Assembly (NCBI GenBank): GCA_964474045.1
Contig: CAYYRC010000007.1
Location: forward strand, 44,709 to 108,708
Source of the DNA: JACJWR01 sp964474045
GTDB lineage: Bacteria; Actinomycetota; Actinomycetes; S36-B12; UBA10799
Length of the DNA: 64,000 nucleotides
Direction of reading: 5' to 3'
The notes beneath the pieces are model-generated. The model was not told where the DNA came from. It saw only the letters and a program-made list of their open reading frames with translations, and did not search any database. The stretch's first letter is position 1; each line of letters begins with the position of its first letter. The position numbers and the translations under genes were made by a program. Below are positions 17,477 through 26,744 of this stretch, in pieces.

Positions 17477-18118
17477 CTAGTTTCCCTGCCCGGGAAGGGT
17501 CAACCCCCCGGTCGATTGCGTGAGCGCGTTGGTGGGCTCGCGCGTGAGGCCGTCGTCGTTGGGCACAACCTGAAGCTGCTTGGCCGACCATGTGCCGAAC
17601 CTCGGGTTCGTGCGCAAGGCAATGTCGTTGCTGACCTCGCCCAGGAAGCTCTGAGCGATGGCCTCGCCGGTCTCCGGCTTGGCCGGGTCGGAGGCATTTG
17701 CCTTCACCAGCTCGGTGTAGATCAGGTTGACGCGGAAGAAGTCCTCCAGCGCGGACGGCGGCACACCCTGGCGCAGGGCAGCCTGCTCGAGCGCCTCGCG
17801 GCTGCCGAACTGCTCGGCCTGCGCCGCCACCGCGGCATCGACCTCGCCCTGGGAAACCTGGACGCCTGCGCGCTCGGCCGCCTGCTCGACCAGCACGAAC
17901 GTCGCCATCCGGTTCAGCGTCGCCTCGGTGATGCTGCGCGACACCGGGACGCCGGCAAGGTCGGCGAGGCCCTGGGCGTCGGCCGCCAGGGTGGCCTCGG
18001 TGATGCGACCACCGTCGTAGGTGATGGCCGACCCGGCGTCGGGCGGCCCGCCGCAGCCCGCCAGCAGGGCAGCTGTCGCGAGGGTCGTACCGATCCCAAC
18101 GCGCCGGGATATCTTCAC
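17477..18118 (-). CDS. SurA-N-like lipoprotein
   Basis: The 213-residue protein starts with a lipoprotein signal ending in lipobox LLAGC, so it should be anchored outside the membrane by its Cys. The rest resembles the N-terminal chaperone half of SurA/PrsA foldases: an EATLNRMATFVLVEQAAERAGV segment and helical repeats. No PPIase domain is evident. It may help fold exported proteins. The start is GTG 18118, with GGAGGGCAA directly upstream. It lies between mfd and mazG; a lipoprotein is also found in this neighbourhood in mycobacteria (lpqU region). Confidence 0.8.
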   Translation of the reverse strand: MKISRRVGIGTTLATAALLAGCGGPPDAGSAITYDGGRITEATLAADAQGLADLAGVPVSRSITEATLNRMATFVLVEQAAERAGVQVSQGEVDAAVAAQAEQFGSREALEQAALRQGVPPSALEDFFRVNLIYTELVKANASDPAKPETGEAIAQSFLGEVSNDIALRTNPRFGTWSAKQLQVVPNDDGLTREPTNALTQSTGGLTLPGQGN

Positions 18119-18179
18119 TTGCCCTCCTGCGGGACGACACGGGCCGAGCCACCGCCCGACAACCACAACACTGCGAACT

Positions 18180-21100
18180 CTAGTCGGCCTCGACTCCTGT
18201 CGGCGCCCCCACAGCATCCGCGAAGCCGTTCAGCCACTCGATCAGCGCGATCCCGGTGAGCGGGCGCCCACCCAGGCGAGCCGTCTTAGGCGCCGGCAGC
18301 GCAACGGTCCGGGTCGCCGGCTTGAGCATGCTGCCGGGGTACAGCCGGCCCAGGCGCAACTGCAGTGAGTCCGGGAGCGCGAGTCCCTCCACCCGGATGC
18401 GGTTGCCCGTCATCACCACCTCGGCAACCCCGACCGCGGCCAGCCGCTGGCGCAGCCGAGCGGTCTGGGCCAGCGCGACGACCTGCTCCGGCATGCGGCC
18501 GTAGCGGTCCACCAACTCGGCTTCGACCTCGTCCACTCCCGTGGCGTCGCCGGCCTCCGCCAGTCGACGGTAGGCCTCCAGGCGCAGCCGCTCGTCGGGG
18601 ACGTAGCTGTGCGGGATATGTGCGTCCAGCGGCAGCTCGATGCGGGTGACCGGGGTGTCCGGCACATCCTCGCCGGCGCCCCCGGCTTTGGCCTCGGCCA
18701 AAGCCTCACCCACCATGCGGACGTAGAGGTCGAAGCCCACATCGGCGATATGGCCTGACTGCTCGCCGCCCAGCAGATTCCCGGCCCCGCGGATCTCCAG
18801 GTCCTTCATGGCCACCGCCATGCCGGCGCCGAGCTCGGAGTGCTGGGCGATCGTCGTCAGCCGCTCGTGGGCGGTGTCGGACAGCTGCCGGTCGCCGTCA
18901 TAGAAGAAGTAGGCGTAGCCGCGCTCGCGGCCGCGACCCACGCGGCCGCGGATCTGGTGCAGCTGGCTCAGCCCGAAGCGCTCGGCGCCATCCACGATGA
19001 GCGTGTTGGCGTTGGGGATGTCCAGGCCCGACTCCACGATCGTGGTGCTTACGAGAACGTCCGAGCGCCGCTCCCAGAAGTCCACCATGACCTGCTCCAG
19101 CTGTGCCTCGTGCATCTGGCCATGGGCCACGGCGATGCGCGCCTCGGGCACCAGGTCGGCGATCCGGGTAGCCGCCTTGTTGATCGACGCCACCCGGTTG
19201 TGCAAGAAGAACACCTGGCCGTCGCGGGACAGCTCGCGGCGGATGGCGGCGGCGACCTGCCGGTCGTTGTAGGGGCCGACGAAGGTGAGCACCGGCAGCC
19301 GCTCCTCCGGCGGGGTGGCGATCGTGGACATCTCGCGGATGCCGGTCACCGCCATCTCCAGCGTGCGCGGGATCGGGGTGGCCGAGAGCGTCAGGACATC
19401 CACGTTTGTGCGCAGCGCCTTCAAGTGCTCCTTATGGTCGACGCCGAAGCGCTGCTCCTCATCTACGATCACCAGCCCGAGGTCCTTGATGCGCGTCTTG
19501 GGCCCCAGCAGCCGGTGGGTACCGATCACCACGTCCACGCTGCCGTCGGCCAGGCCAGCCAGGATCTCGCGCGCCTCGGCGTCGGAGGTGAACCGGCTGA
19601 GCCCGCGAACCGTGACGGGGAACGCCGCAAAGCGCTGGCTGAACGTCTGCAGGTGCTGGCGGGCCAGCAGTGTGGTCGGCACGAGGACCACCACCTGGGT
19701 CCCGTCCGCGACGGCCTTGAACGCCGCCCGCACGGCGATCTCGGTCTTGCCGAAGCCCACGTCGCCGCAGATCACCCGGTCCATCGGGATCGGCTTGGCC
19801 ATGTCGGCCTTGACCTCGTCGATGCACGCGAGCTGGTCGGCCGTCTCCGTGTAGCCGAAGGCGTCCTCCAACTCACGTTGCCAGGGCGTGTCCGGGCCGA
19901 AGGCCCGGCCCTGGGTGCTCTGCCGCGCCGCGTACAACTTGACCAGCCCGTCGACGATCTGCCGCACCGCCTTGCGGGCGCGGCCCTTGGCCTTGGCCCA
20001 GTCCGCGCCGCCCATCTTGCTCAGGGTCGGGGCCTCGCCGCCGACGTAGCTGGTGACGCGGTCCAGCTGGTCGGTGGGCACCGACAGGCGATCGGGGGGC
20101 TGGCCACGCTTGCTCGGGGCGTACTCGATGATGAGGTACTCCCGGGTGGCGCCGCCGATCGTGCGCTCGATCATCTCGACGTAGCGGCCAACACCGTGCT
20201 GCTCGTGGACGACGTAGTCACCCGGGGTGAGCACCAGCGGGTCGACGGCGCGCCGGCGGCGCGACGGCATGCGCTGCACCTCGCGGGTCGCCGTGGCGCC
20301 AAGGAGGTCAGCCTCGCCGAGCACGACCAGCGCGGCGGCTTCCGCGACGAACCCGGTGGCCAGGCGACCGGTGACGATCTCCAAGTCATCGCCGGCCGGC
20401 AGGTCGAGCTCGGCGAACCGCTCGGACAACCGATCGGCGGACCCGCCGCCAGCCGCGACCACGATGACGTGATCGCCCTCGCCGATGCGGGTCCCGATGT
20501 CGTTGGCCGCCAGCTCCAGCTCGCCGCGGTAGGCCGGCGCCGGCAGCGCGGCCAGCGACTCCACCACCGACGCGGCGCCCGTGTCCTCGTCGCCGGCCTC
20601 CGCGTCGGGTGCGAACGCCGCGATCCCCCACCAGGCGAGCCCGGCGTCCGCGGCGATCTGCTGCAGCTCGGGCACCGACTTGTAGGCAGACTCGGCCAGC
20701 TCGACAGGCGCCTCGCCGCCGCCCGCGGCGACGTCCCAGCCGGCCGCCAGGAACTCCGCAGAGGTCGCCACCAGGTCGGCTGCCCGATCGGCTACCCGGT
20801 CCGGCCCGACGAGCACCACGGCGGCTGTCCGCGGCAGCAGCTGCGGCAGCGTCGTCATCGCCTCCACCACCAGCGGGGCGACTGCCTCGACGCCGGGCAC
20901 GGCAACGCCCTCTGCCAGCGCACCGAGCAACTCGGCCAGCTGGGGGTACGCCACCGCCTGCGCCGCCGCCGCTTCGCGCACCTCGGGCGTCAGCAGCAAC
21001 TCGCGGCACACCGGCGCCCACAACTCATCGGCCTGCCCGGTCGAGCGCTGGTCGGCGACGGAGAACCAGCGCAGCTCCTCGACCTCGTCGCCGAAGAACT

Positions 21101-21716
21101 CCACCCGCAACGGGTGCGCAGCAGTCGGGGCGAACACGTCCACGATGCCTCCGCGGACAGCGAACTGCCCGCGCCGCTCCACCAGGTCCATGCGTTCGTA
21201 GCCGGTGGCGGCCAGCCGCCGGACGAGGTCCTCCAGCGCGAGCTGGTCGCCCTTGCGCACCACCACCGGATCGACGTCACCCAGTCCCGCCACAATCGGT
21301 TGCAGCACGGCCCGGACCGGGGCCACCACCACCTGCACCCGGCCGTGCGGACCACCGCGGCGCTCTGGTTTGGCCAGGCGCCGCAGCACCGCAAGACGCT
21401 CACCCACCAGGTCCGCACCGGGACTCAGGCGCTCGTGCGGAAGGGTCTCCCACGCTGGGAACAGCGCCACGGAGTCCGCCGGCAGGTAGCCGGCGAGCTC
21501 CTCGGTGAGGTCCTCTGCCTGTCGGACCGTGGCTGTGACCAGGAGCAGCGGACGATCGCCGTGCTCGGGATGGGCCGCAAGTGCCGCCAGCGCTGAGACG
21601 GCGCCGGACGGTGCGACGACGACCCGGCCGAGCCTGCTGCGCTCGGCGGCGGCTTGCTGCCAGTGTCGCGCCGCGGGATCGGCCACCAGCGCCGTCAGCA
21701 CAGAGGTCAGGGGCAC
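18180..21716 (-). CDS. mfd: Transcription-repair coupling factor
   Basis: The 1178-residue ATP-dependent translocase removes RNA polymerase stalled at DNA lesions and recruits UvrA. The order is a UvrB-like N-terminal module (FPAWETLPHERLSPG near residue 90), an RNA-polymerase-interacting CarD-like domain (DYVVHEQHGVGRYVEM near 505), and a RecG-like SF2 motor with Walker A GDVGFGKT (about 651) and VIVDEEQRFG (about 751), then a TRCF C-terminal domain. Length is normal. The GTG start is set by TAGGCT 6 nt upstream; the TAG of that box is also the stop of the preceding gene. Confidence 0.98.
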   Translation of the reverse strand: MPLTSVLTALVADPAARHWQQAAAERSRLGRVVVAPSGAVSALAALAAHPEHGDRPLLLVTATVRQAEDLTEELAGYLPADSVALFPAWETLPHERLSPGADLVGERLAVLRRLAKPERRGGPHGRVQVVVAPVRAVLQPIVAGLGDVDPVVVRKGDQLALEDLVRRLAATGYERMDLVERRGQFAVRGGIVDVFAPTAAHPLRVEFFGDEVEELRWFSVADQRSTGQADELWAPVCRELLLTPEVREAAAAQAVAYPQLAELLGALAEGVAVPGVEAVAPLVVEAMTTLPQLLPRTAAVVLVGPDRVADRAADLVATSAEFLAAGWDVAAGGGEAPVELAESAYKSVPELQQIAADAGLAWWGIAAFAPDAEAGDEDTGAASVVESLAALPAPAYRGELELAANDIGTRIGEGDHVIVVAAGGGSADRLSERFAELDLPAGDDLEIVTGRLATGFVAEAAALVVLGEADLLGATATREVQRMPSRRRRAVDPLVLTPGDYVVHEQHGVGRYVEMIERTIGGATREYLIIEYAPSKRGQPPDRLSVPTDQLDRVTSYVGGEAPTLSKMGGADWAKAKGRARKAVRQIVDGLVKLYAARQSTQGRAFGPDTPWQRELEDAFGYTETADQLACIDEVKADMAKPIPMDRVICGDVGFGKTEIAVRAAFKAVADGTQVVVLVPTTLLARQHLQTFSQRFAAFPVTVRGLSRFTSDAEAREILAGLADGSVDVVIGTHRLLGPKTRIKDLGLVIVDEEQRFGVDHKEHLKALRTNVDVLTLSATPIPRTLEMAVTGIREMSTIATPPEERLPVLTFVGPYNDRQVAAAIRRELSRDGQVFFLHNRVASINKAATRIADLVPEARIAVAHGQMHEAQLEQVMVDFWERRSDVLVSTTIVESGLDIPNANTLIVDGAERFGLSQLHQIRGRVGRGRERGYAYFFYDGDRQLSDTAHERLTTIAQHSELGAGMAVAMKDLEIRGAGNLLGGEQSGHIADVGFDLYVRMVGEALAEAKAGGAGEDVPDTPVTRIELPLDAHIPHSYVPDERLRLEAYRRLAEAGDATGVDEVEAELVDRYGRMPEQVVALAQTARLRQRLAAVGVAEVVMTGNRIRVEGLALPDSLQLRLGRLYPGSMLKPATRTVALPAPKTARLGGRPLTGIALIEWLNGFADAVGAPTGVEAD

Positions 21717-21722
21717 GGGTGG

Positions 21723-21728
21723 AGCCTA
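21723..21728 (-). promoter_or_regulatory. -10 box TAGGCT of mfd, fused to the upstream stop codon
   Basis: TAGGCT lies 6 nt before GTG 21716. Its first three bases are the TAG stop of the CysQ-like gene (21726-21728). This suggests mfd can be transcribed on its own as a leaderless mRNA. Confidence 0.55.
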
Positions 21729-22574
21729 CGACCCCCTTGGGCGCAGGTGGCGCACGGCATGTGCGAGCGCTTCGACCAGCTCAGGGCGGCAGACAGCCAG
21801 GTTTGCCACGTATGGCGGACGCTGGTTGAACATCACCTGCGACCCGTCGAGATGCCCCGCGTGCAGCCCTGCAGCCCGGGCCACGGCCAGCGGCGCGGCC
21901 ACATCCCATTCGTAGAAGCCGCTGTCGTGCAGGTACACCTCGGCGCGCCCCGCGAGAAGTCGTGCCACCTTCGCCCCTGCCGAGCCGACCTGCACAACCT
22001 CGGCACTGGGCGGGCCGCCAAGCTCCGCCCAGGTCGACGCCATGGCATCGGCGACGGCATCCAGGCCCGCCGGCGGCCGACTTCGCGAGGCGACGATCCG
22101 CAGCGGGCGGCCAGTGGCCGCAGCAGGGAGCGGAGCGGGCAGGTCCGTGCAGAACACCAGGCCCTCGTCGGGGAGCGAGATCGCAGCGGCGGTCAGCTCC
22201 CCGCCATCCGCCCTACCTTTGGTGCGCTCCCACAGCGCGACGTGGACCGCCCAGTCCGAGCGACCGGAGCCGTACTCGTAGGTGCCGTCCAGCGGATCGA
22301 TGATCCACACGCGCTCAGCGGCATCACGGGCGGCCGAGTCGGCCGCCTCCTCGCTGAGCACGGCGTCGTCGGGACGGGCCTCGGCGAGCTGCGCCGCCAG
22401 GAACTCCTGCGCCGCAGCGTCGGCCGCATCCCGCAGCGCACGGACCCCATGCGCGTTGCCCGAGCCGGGCGGGGCGAAACCGTCCCGGAAGCTTCGCAGC
22501 AGCGCGCCGGCCTGGTCGGCGAGCCGACGCGCCAGGCCGCAGTCGGCGGAGCATGCGGACGGTTGCACAGTCAT
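21726..22574 (-). CDS. Inositol monophosphatase-family phosphatase, CysQ-like
   Basis: The 282-residue Mg-dependent phosphatase carries the family motifs VLSEEAAD, WIIDPLDGTYEY (metal ligands Asp-x-x-Asp-Gly-Thr) and YEWDVAAPLAVARAAG. The Tyr after DGT and the overall pattern favour 3'(2'),5'-bisphosphate nucleotidase (CysQ), which removes pAp from sulfate assimilation, over inositol phosphatase. The start codon has GGGAG about 6 nt upstream. It sits between pth and mfd. Confidence 0.85.
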   Translation of the reverse strand: MTVQPSACSADCGLARRLADQAGALLRSFRDGFAPPGSGNAHGVRALRDAADAAAQEFLAAQLAEARPDDAVLSEEAADSAARDAAERVWIIDPLDGTYEYGSGRSDWAVHVALWERTKGRADGGELTAAAISLPDEGLVFCTDLPAPLPAAATGRPLRIVASRSRPPAGLDAVADAMASTWAELGGPPSAEVVQVGSAGAKVARLLAGRAEVYLHDSGFYEWDVAAPLAVARAAGLHAGHLDGSQVMFNQRPPYVANLAVCRPELVEALAHAVRHLRPRGS

Positions 22575-22603
22575 GTGGGACTCCCGGCTCAGAATGGTCG
22601 GCG

Positions 22604-23158
22604 TCAGCGGTTGAAGCGGTTCTGAGCGGTGGGCACGCCATCCGCCATCACCGCCAGGACGGCATCGGCAGCCTCTCCGACGGCAAGGTCGGCCTCGGTG
22701 CGCTCAGCGCCTGCGAACCTGCGGAGCACATAGGCGGCAGGGTCCATGCGTCCCGGCGGGCGACCGATTCCGACCCGCACCCGGGTGAAGTCGCCGGTAC
22801 CCATCGAGGACCTGATCGACTTCAGCCCGTTGTGCCCGCCGTCACCGCCACCGGTCTTGACCCGCAGGCCACCGAGAGGAAGGTCGAGGTCGTCATGCAC
22901 AGCGATGAGGTGCTCCGGACGGATCCGATAGAAGCCCGCCAGTCCCGCCACCGCGGAGCCGGAGTTGTTCATGAACGTCATGGGCTTCGCGAGGATCGTG
23001 CGCTGGCCGTCGAGACGTCCCTCGGCGACCATGGCCACCGCGCGCTTGTGCCGGCGGAATCCTTCGCGTGCCTGAGCGGCCAGCGCATCGACCACCTCGA
23101 AGCCGATGTTGTGCCTGGTGCCGTCATACTCACGGCCCGGATTGCCGAGACCGACCAC
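22604..23158 (-). CDS. pth: Peptidyl-tRNA hydrolase
   Basis: The roughly 184-residue enzyme frees tRNA from peptidyl-tRNA. Active-site residues are present: Asn6 and His16 (GNPG, RHNIGFEV), FMNNSG 62-67, Asp89/Asp90 and Asn110 in GHNGLKS. The start is odd: between the rplY stop and the GLGNPG motif the only canonical codon is GTG 23158, giving MVGLGNP, which is shorter at the N-terminus than usual (LIVGLGNP). A CTG just before it, or another rare codon, may be the real start. Confidence 0.93.
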   Translation of the reverse strand: MVGLGNPGREYDGTRHNIGFEVVDALAAQAREGFRRHKRAVAMVAEGRLDGQRTILAKPMTFMNNSGSAVAGLAGFYRIRPEHLIAVHDDLDLPLGGLRVKTGGGDGGHNGLKSIRSSMGTGDFTRVRVGIGRPPGRMDPAAYVLRRFAGAERTEADLAVGEAADAVLAVMADGVPTAQNRFNR

Positions 23159-23209
23159 CAGCCAGGGTCCGCCAGCATCCGCGGACCCACGATCGTCCGG
23201 GGACGTGGC

Positions 23210-23791
23210 TCAGCCCTCGCTGCCGGCTTCGGGCTCCGCACCGTCGCCCTCGGCAGCCTCGGCCTCCGCCGCCGCGGCCTCCGCCGCAGCAGCCGCTGCC
23301 GCCGCCTCGGCCTGGGCCTTCATGGTCTCCTGCACCTGTGCCACGGCGGCCTCGATCGCCTGGTCGGCGTCGTAGTCGTTCTCCTCGTCGGCCAGCAGCT
23401 CGCCCACGGCCTCCTGCACCGCCACCGGGTCCAGCTCGAGCTCGACCGCGACCGCCTCGGCCTTGGCCAGCGCCTGGCCGAGCACCAGGCGCTCACGCAC
23501 CTCGCGCCGGGACAGGATCACCAGGTCGACGTGCTCGATGATCGGCTTGTAGGGGTGCCGCTGGACATCGCGGGGAGCCACCACGTGGGTGCCACCCTCC
23601 AGAGCGATCTCGAGCACGACCTTGGGCTGCTTCAGCGCCATCATCAAGTCGTGGGCATCCAGCGACAGCGGGGTGGTGTCCGCGGCGGTGCCATAGATGA
23701 CGGCCGGCACGCGGCCGCCTGCGCGCAGGCGGCGGGATGCGCCCTTGCCGAAGTCGGAACGGGGCTCGGCGGTCAGCTTGACCTGGGTCAT
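23210..23791 (-). CDS. rplY: 50S ribosomal protein L25 (Ctc form)
   Basis: The 193-residue protein binds 5S rRNA. The L25 domain covers about residues 4-92 (EPRSDFGKGASRRLRAGG, VPAVIYG) and the TL5 beta domain about 100-165. The last 35 residues are a low-complexity Ala/Glu tail, common in actinobacterial forms. GGAG before ATG 23791 sets the start; a longer frame upstream has no such site. The pth gene follows after about 50 nt on the same strand. Confidence 0.95.
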   Translation of the reverse strand: MTQVKLTAEPRSDFGKGASRRLRAGGRVPAVIYGTAADTTPLSLDAHDLMMALKQPKVVLEIALEGGTHVVAPRDVQRHPYKPIIEHVDLVILSRREVRERLVLGQALAKAEAVAVELELDPVAVQEAVGELLADEENDYDADQAIEAAVAQVQETMKAQAEAAAAAAAAEAAAAEAEAAEGDGAEPEAGSEG

Positions 23792-23958
23792 GATGTCTCC
23801 TTGATCGTCGGTCTGGTGATTGCAGTGGGCGACGCGACGACGGAGACGGAGCGTCTCGTCGATCACGGCGGCGCTGGGCCGCCCTCGCCGGAACAGGGTC
23901 AGATTCTAGCAACCGGGCCGGATACGCCCGGAGTTGGGCGGGTCAGCCGTCGGGCAGG

Positions 23959-24939
23959 TCAGCCGTTGGGCGACCCGAACAGGCTTGTGACCGAGCCGTC
24001 CGTGAAGACCTCGCTGATGGCCTTGGCGATCATGGGCGCGATCGGGAGCACCGTCAGCTTGTCGAATTGCTTGCCCGGCGGGATCGGCAAGGTGTCGGTC
24101 ACGACGACCTCGGTGATCTGCGACTCCTGCAGGCGCTGGGACGCCGGGTCGCTCAGCACGCCGTGGGTGGCAGTGACGATAACCTCGGCCGCGCCCTGCT
24201 CGAAGAGCGCCTCGGACGCCTTGACGATCGTGCCGCCGGTGTCGATCATGTCGTCGACCACGATGCAGGTCCTACCGGCCACCTCTCCGACGACCTCGAA
24301 CACCTTGGCCTGGTTGGGCACGTCGGGGTCGCGCCGCTTGTGGATGATCGCCAGCGGCGAGCCGAGGACGTCGGTCCAGCGCTCGGCCACGCGCACCCGG
24401 CCAGCGTCCGGGCTGACCACCGTGGCGTTGGACACGTCGACGTTGTCGCGGATGTACTCGGCCAGCACGGGCAGCGCGAAGAGGTGGTCGACCGGGCCGT
24501 CGAAGAAGCCCTGGATCTGGCTGGTGTGCAGATCCACCGTCATGAGCCGGTCGGCGCCGGCGGTGCGGAACAGGTCGGCCATCAGGCGCGCGGTGATGGG
24601 CTCGCGGCCGCGGTGCTTCTTGTCCTGCCGCGCGTAGCCGTAGAAAGGCATGATCACGGTGATGCGCTTGGCGCTTGCGCGCTTGAGCGCGTCCACCATG
24701 ATGAGCTGCTCCATGATCCACTTGTTGATGTCGTTGCAGTGGCTCTGCAGAACGAACGCGTCAGTGCCGCGCACCGACTCCTCGAAGCGGATGAACATCT
24801 CGCCGTTGGCGAAGTCGTAGGCCGACATCGGGGCCAGCTCGATCCCGAGTTCCTCGGCGACGTGTGCGGCCAACTCGGGGTGCGACCGGCCCGCGAAGAG
24901 TTTGAGCTTCTTCCGCGGCGTCTGGACGATCTCGGTCAC
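23959..24939 (-). CDS. prs: Ribose-phosphate pyrophosphokinase
   Basis: The 326-residue enzyme makes PRPP from ribose-5-phosphate and ATP for nucleotide, His and Trp synthesis. Motifs: FANGEMFIRFEESVRG, the MPFYGYARQDKKHRGREPI ATP loop, DLHTSQIQGFF, and the PRPP-binding VVDDMIDTGGT. A GGAGG precedes the GTG start. A perfect 20-bp palindrome lies 31 nt upstream. glmU lies upstream on the same strand, the usual pairing. Confidence 0.98.
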   Translation of the reverse strand: MTEIVQTPRKKLKLFAGRSHPELAAHVAEELGIELAPMSAYDFANGEMFIRFEESVRGTDAFVLQSHCNDINKWIMEQLIMVDALKRASAKRITVIMPFYGYARQDKKHRGREPITARLMADLFRTAGADRLMTVDLHTSQIQGFFDGPVDHLFALPVLAEYIRDNVDVSNATVVSPDAGRVRVAERWTDVLGSPLAIIHKRRDPDVPNQAKVFEVVGEVAGRTCIVVDDMIDTGGTIVKASEALFEQGAAEVIVTATHGVLSDPASQRLQESQITEVVVTDTLPIPPGKQFDKLTVLPIAPMIAKAISEVFTDGSVTSLFGSPNG

Positions 24940-24970
24940 GCAGTCCTCCGGTGGTTGACGGCCGAGCCAA

Positions 24971-24990
24971 TCATAGGGGCGCCCCTATGA
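24971..24990. repeat. Perfect 20-bp palindrome upstream of prs
   Basis: tcataggggc is followed directly by its reverse complement gcccctatga. It lies between the glmU stop and the prs start, 31 nt before the prs GTG. It could be a protein-binding operator, or a weak terminator with a GGCGCC-type loop. No T-run follows on either strand. Confidence 0.75.
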
Positions 24991-25032
24991 GCGGCTGCCG
25001 CGCGTCCCGCCAGCACCGTCAACAGGGACCGA

Positions 25033-26490
25033 TCAGGTCGCCTCGTTCGCGCCGGGCGCACCCTCGGCGCTTGCGGCCGCTTCCGCCGAAGCCGAGCCCG
25101 GGCGGGCCCCCGCCACCCAGCCATCGAGGTTGCGCTGCCGTGCGCGGCCGAGGGCGAGGGCGCCGGGCGGCACGTCCTCAGTGATGACGGAGCCTGCTCC
25201 GGTGTAGGCGCCGTCGCCGACGTTTACCGGAGCGACCAACATCGTGTCGCTGCCGATTCTGACCGCATCCCCGATCACCGTGCGGTGCTTGTTCACACCG
25301 TCGTAGTTGACGAACACGGTCGCCGCTCCGATGTTCGTCCCCTCCCCGATCGCCGCATCCCCGACATAGGACAGGTGTGGCACCTTCGATCCAGCCCCGA
25401 CCTGGGCGTTCTTGATCTCGACGAAGGCGCCTGCTTTGGCCCCCTGCGCCAGGTCGGCGCCGGGTCGCAGAAAGGTGAACGGACCGACGGTCGCGCCAGG
25501 GCCGATGATGGCGGACTCGCAATGGCTGCGCAGGACGCTCGCGCCCTCGCCGACCTCGCACTGCACCAACGTCGTGTCGGGGCCCACCACGGCCCGAGCG
25601 GCGACAGTGCAGCCCGGCCCCACGGAGGTGTTGCGCTCGATGACGGCGTCGCGCCCCACAGTGGCATCCGGAGCGATCCAGGCGGTCGCCGGATCGACGA
25701 TCGTCACCCCTGCGCGCATCAGCGCCTCGTTCACCCGACCCGCCATCACCCGGGCCGCCTGGGCGAGCTGAACTCGATCGTTGATGCCGAGGACGTCTTG
25801 CGGGTCCTCAGCGATGCAGGCCGACACGCGGAGCCCGTCTGCGTGCAGGATGCCGAGCACGTCGGTCAGGTACTCCTCGCCCTGCGAGTTGTCGGTGGTG
25901 AGGCGCCCCAGCGCGTCGGCGAGGACGGCCGAGTCAAAGGCGAAGACGCCGGAGTTGATCTCGTCGATCCGGCGTTGATCGGGCGTGGCGTCCTTGGTCT
26001 CCACGATGCCGACGACGGCACCGTCGGGGTCCCGCAGAATCCGCCCGTAGCCTGCGGGGTCTGCGACGCGGGCCGTGAGCACGGTGGCCTTGGCACCTGT
26101 GGCCTCGTGGGTCTCCAGCAGCGAGGCCAGCGTCGCTGATGTCAACAGCGGGGTGTCGCCAGCCGTGACGATGATCGGGCCCGGCGGCACCGAGACGTCC
26201 TGCGCGGCCAACTGCTCGAGCGCGCAGCGCACCGCATGCCCGGTGCCGTTCTGTTGGGCCTGCACTGCGGTGTAGACCTGCGGATAGGCCTGCGCGACGT
26301 ATGCCGACACCCGCTCGCGCTGGTGGCCAACCACCACCACAGACCGAGCAGGATCGAGCGCAGTCACCTCCCGCAGCACATGCCCGAGCAGCGGAGTGCC
26401 CAGGACCGGGTGCAGGACCTTCGCGGTGTCGGACTTCATGCGGGTGCCTTCGCCGGCTGCGAGGACGACGACGAGAGCGGGACGGGTCAT
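25033..26490 (-). CDS. glmU: Bifunctional GlcNAc-1-P uridyltransferase / glucosamine-1-P acetyltransferase
   Basis: The 485-residue enzyme makes UDP-GlcNAc for peptidoglycan. N-terminal pyrophosphorylase: LAAGEGTRMKS, QQNGTGHAV, GDTPLLT. C-terminal left-handed beta helix with acetyl-CoA site: FTFLRPGADLAQGAKAG, EIKNAQVG, NYDGVNKHRT. An Ala/Gly-rich tail of about 25 residues follows. ATG 26490 is set by TAGGCT 7 nt upstream. Confidence 0.98.
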   Translation of the reverse strand: MTRPALVVVLAAGEGTRMKSDTAKVLHPVLGTPLLGHVLREVTALDPARSVVVVGHQRERVSAYVAQAYPQVYTAVQAQQNGTGHAVRCALEQLAAQDVSVPPGPIIVTAGDTPLLTSATLASLLETHEATGAKATVLTARVADPAGYGRILRDPDGAVVGIVETKDATPDQRRIDEINSGVFAFDSAVLADALGRLTTDNSQGEEYLTDVLGILHADGLRVSACIAEDPQDVLGINDRVQLAQAARVMAGRVNEALMRAGVTIVDPATAWIAPDATVGRDAVIERNTSVGPGCTVAARAVVGPDTTLVQCEVGEGASVLRSHCESAIIGPGATVGPFTFLRPGADLAQGAKAGAFVEIKNAQVGAGSKVPHLSYVGDAAIGEGTNIGAATVFVNYDGVNKHRTVIGDAVRIGSDTMLVAPVNVGDGAYTGAGSVITEDVPPGALALGRARQRNLDGWVAGARPGSASAEAAASAEGAPGANEAT

Positions 26491-26497
26491 GCCCGAC

Positions 26498-26503
26498 AGC
26501 CTA
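26498..26503 (-). promoter_or_regulatory. -10 box TAGGCT of glmU (leaderless)
   Basis: TAGGCT ends 7 nt before ATG 26490 with no Shine-Dalgarno between. Confidence 0.5.
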
Positions 26504-26618
26504 GGCGGCGCGAGAGCGGACACGCGGGAACGGCTCCCCGCTGAGGATCCTGGTGGCCGACGGATCCTCCCCCTCCCACCCCGCAGCGGGCGGCCAGCGG
26601 CGAGCGCAGCGGTTTGCC

Positions 26619-26624
26619 TAGGAT
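26619..26624 (+). promoter_or_regulatory. Probable -10 box of tRNA-Gln
   Basis: TAGGAT lies 11 nt upstream of the tRNA 5' end, placing the transcription start about 4-5 nt before the mature tRNA. Confidence 0.45.
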
Positions 26625-26635
26625 GGGTGGGACTT

Positions 26636-26710
26636 TCCCCGTTGGTGTAATCGGCAACACCCCAGGTTTTGGTCCTGGTATTCGAGGTTCGAATCCTCGG
26701 CGGGGAGCCA
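26636..26710 (+). tRNA. tRNA-Gln (anticodon TTG)
   Basis: Acceptor TCCCCGT pairs with GCGGGGA. Anticodon stem CCAGG/CCTGG encloses TTTTGGT, giving TTG (reads CAA, CAG by wobble). The T arm CGAGG/CCTCG has loop TTCGAAT. G is the discriminator and CCA is encoded. Its place beside glmU is common in Actinobacteria. Confidence 0.95.
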
Positions 26711-26744
26711 CCGCGCCGCGACGCCTCGAGACCGCCGCGACGCC

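Noticed and set aside
18840..21596. 918-codon open frame antisense to mfd
   Set aside because: Mfd on the other strand has all its motifs. The antisense frame is long because high third-position GC removes stop codons; its protein is a low-complexity Arg/Gly/His-rich sequence.
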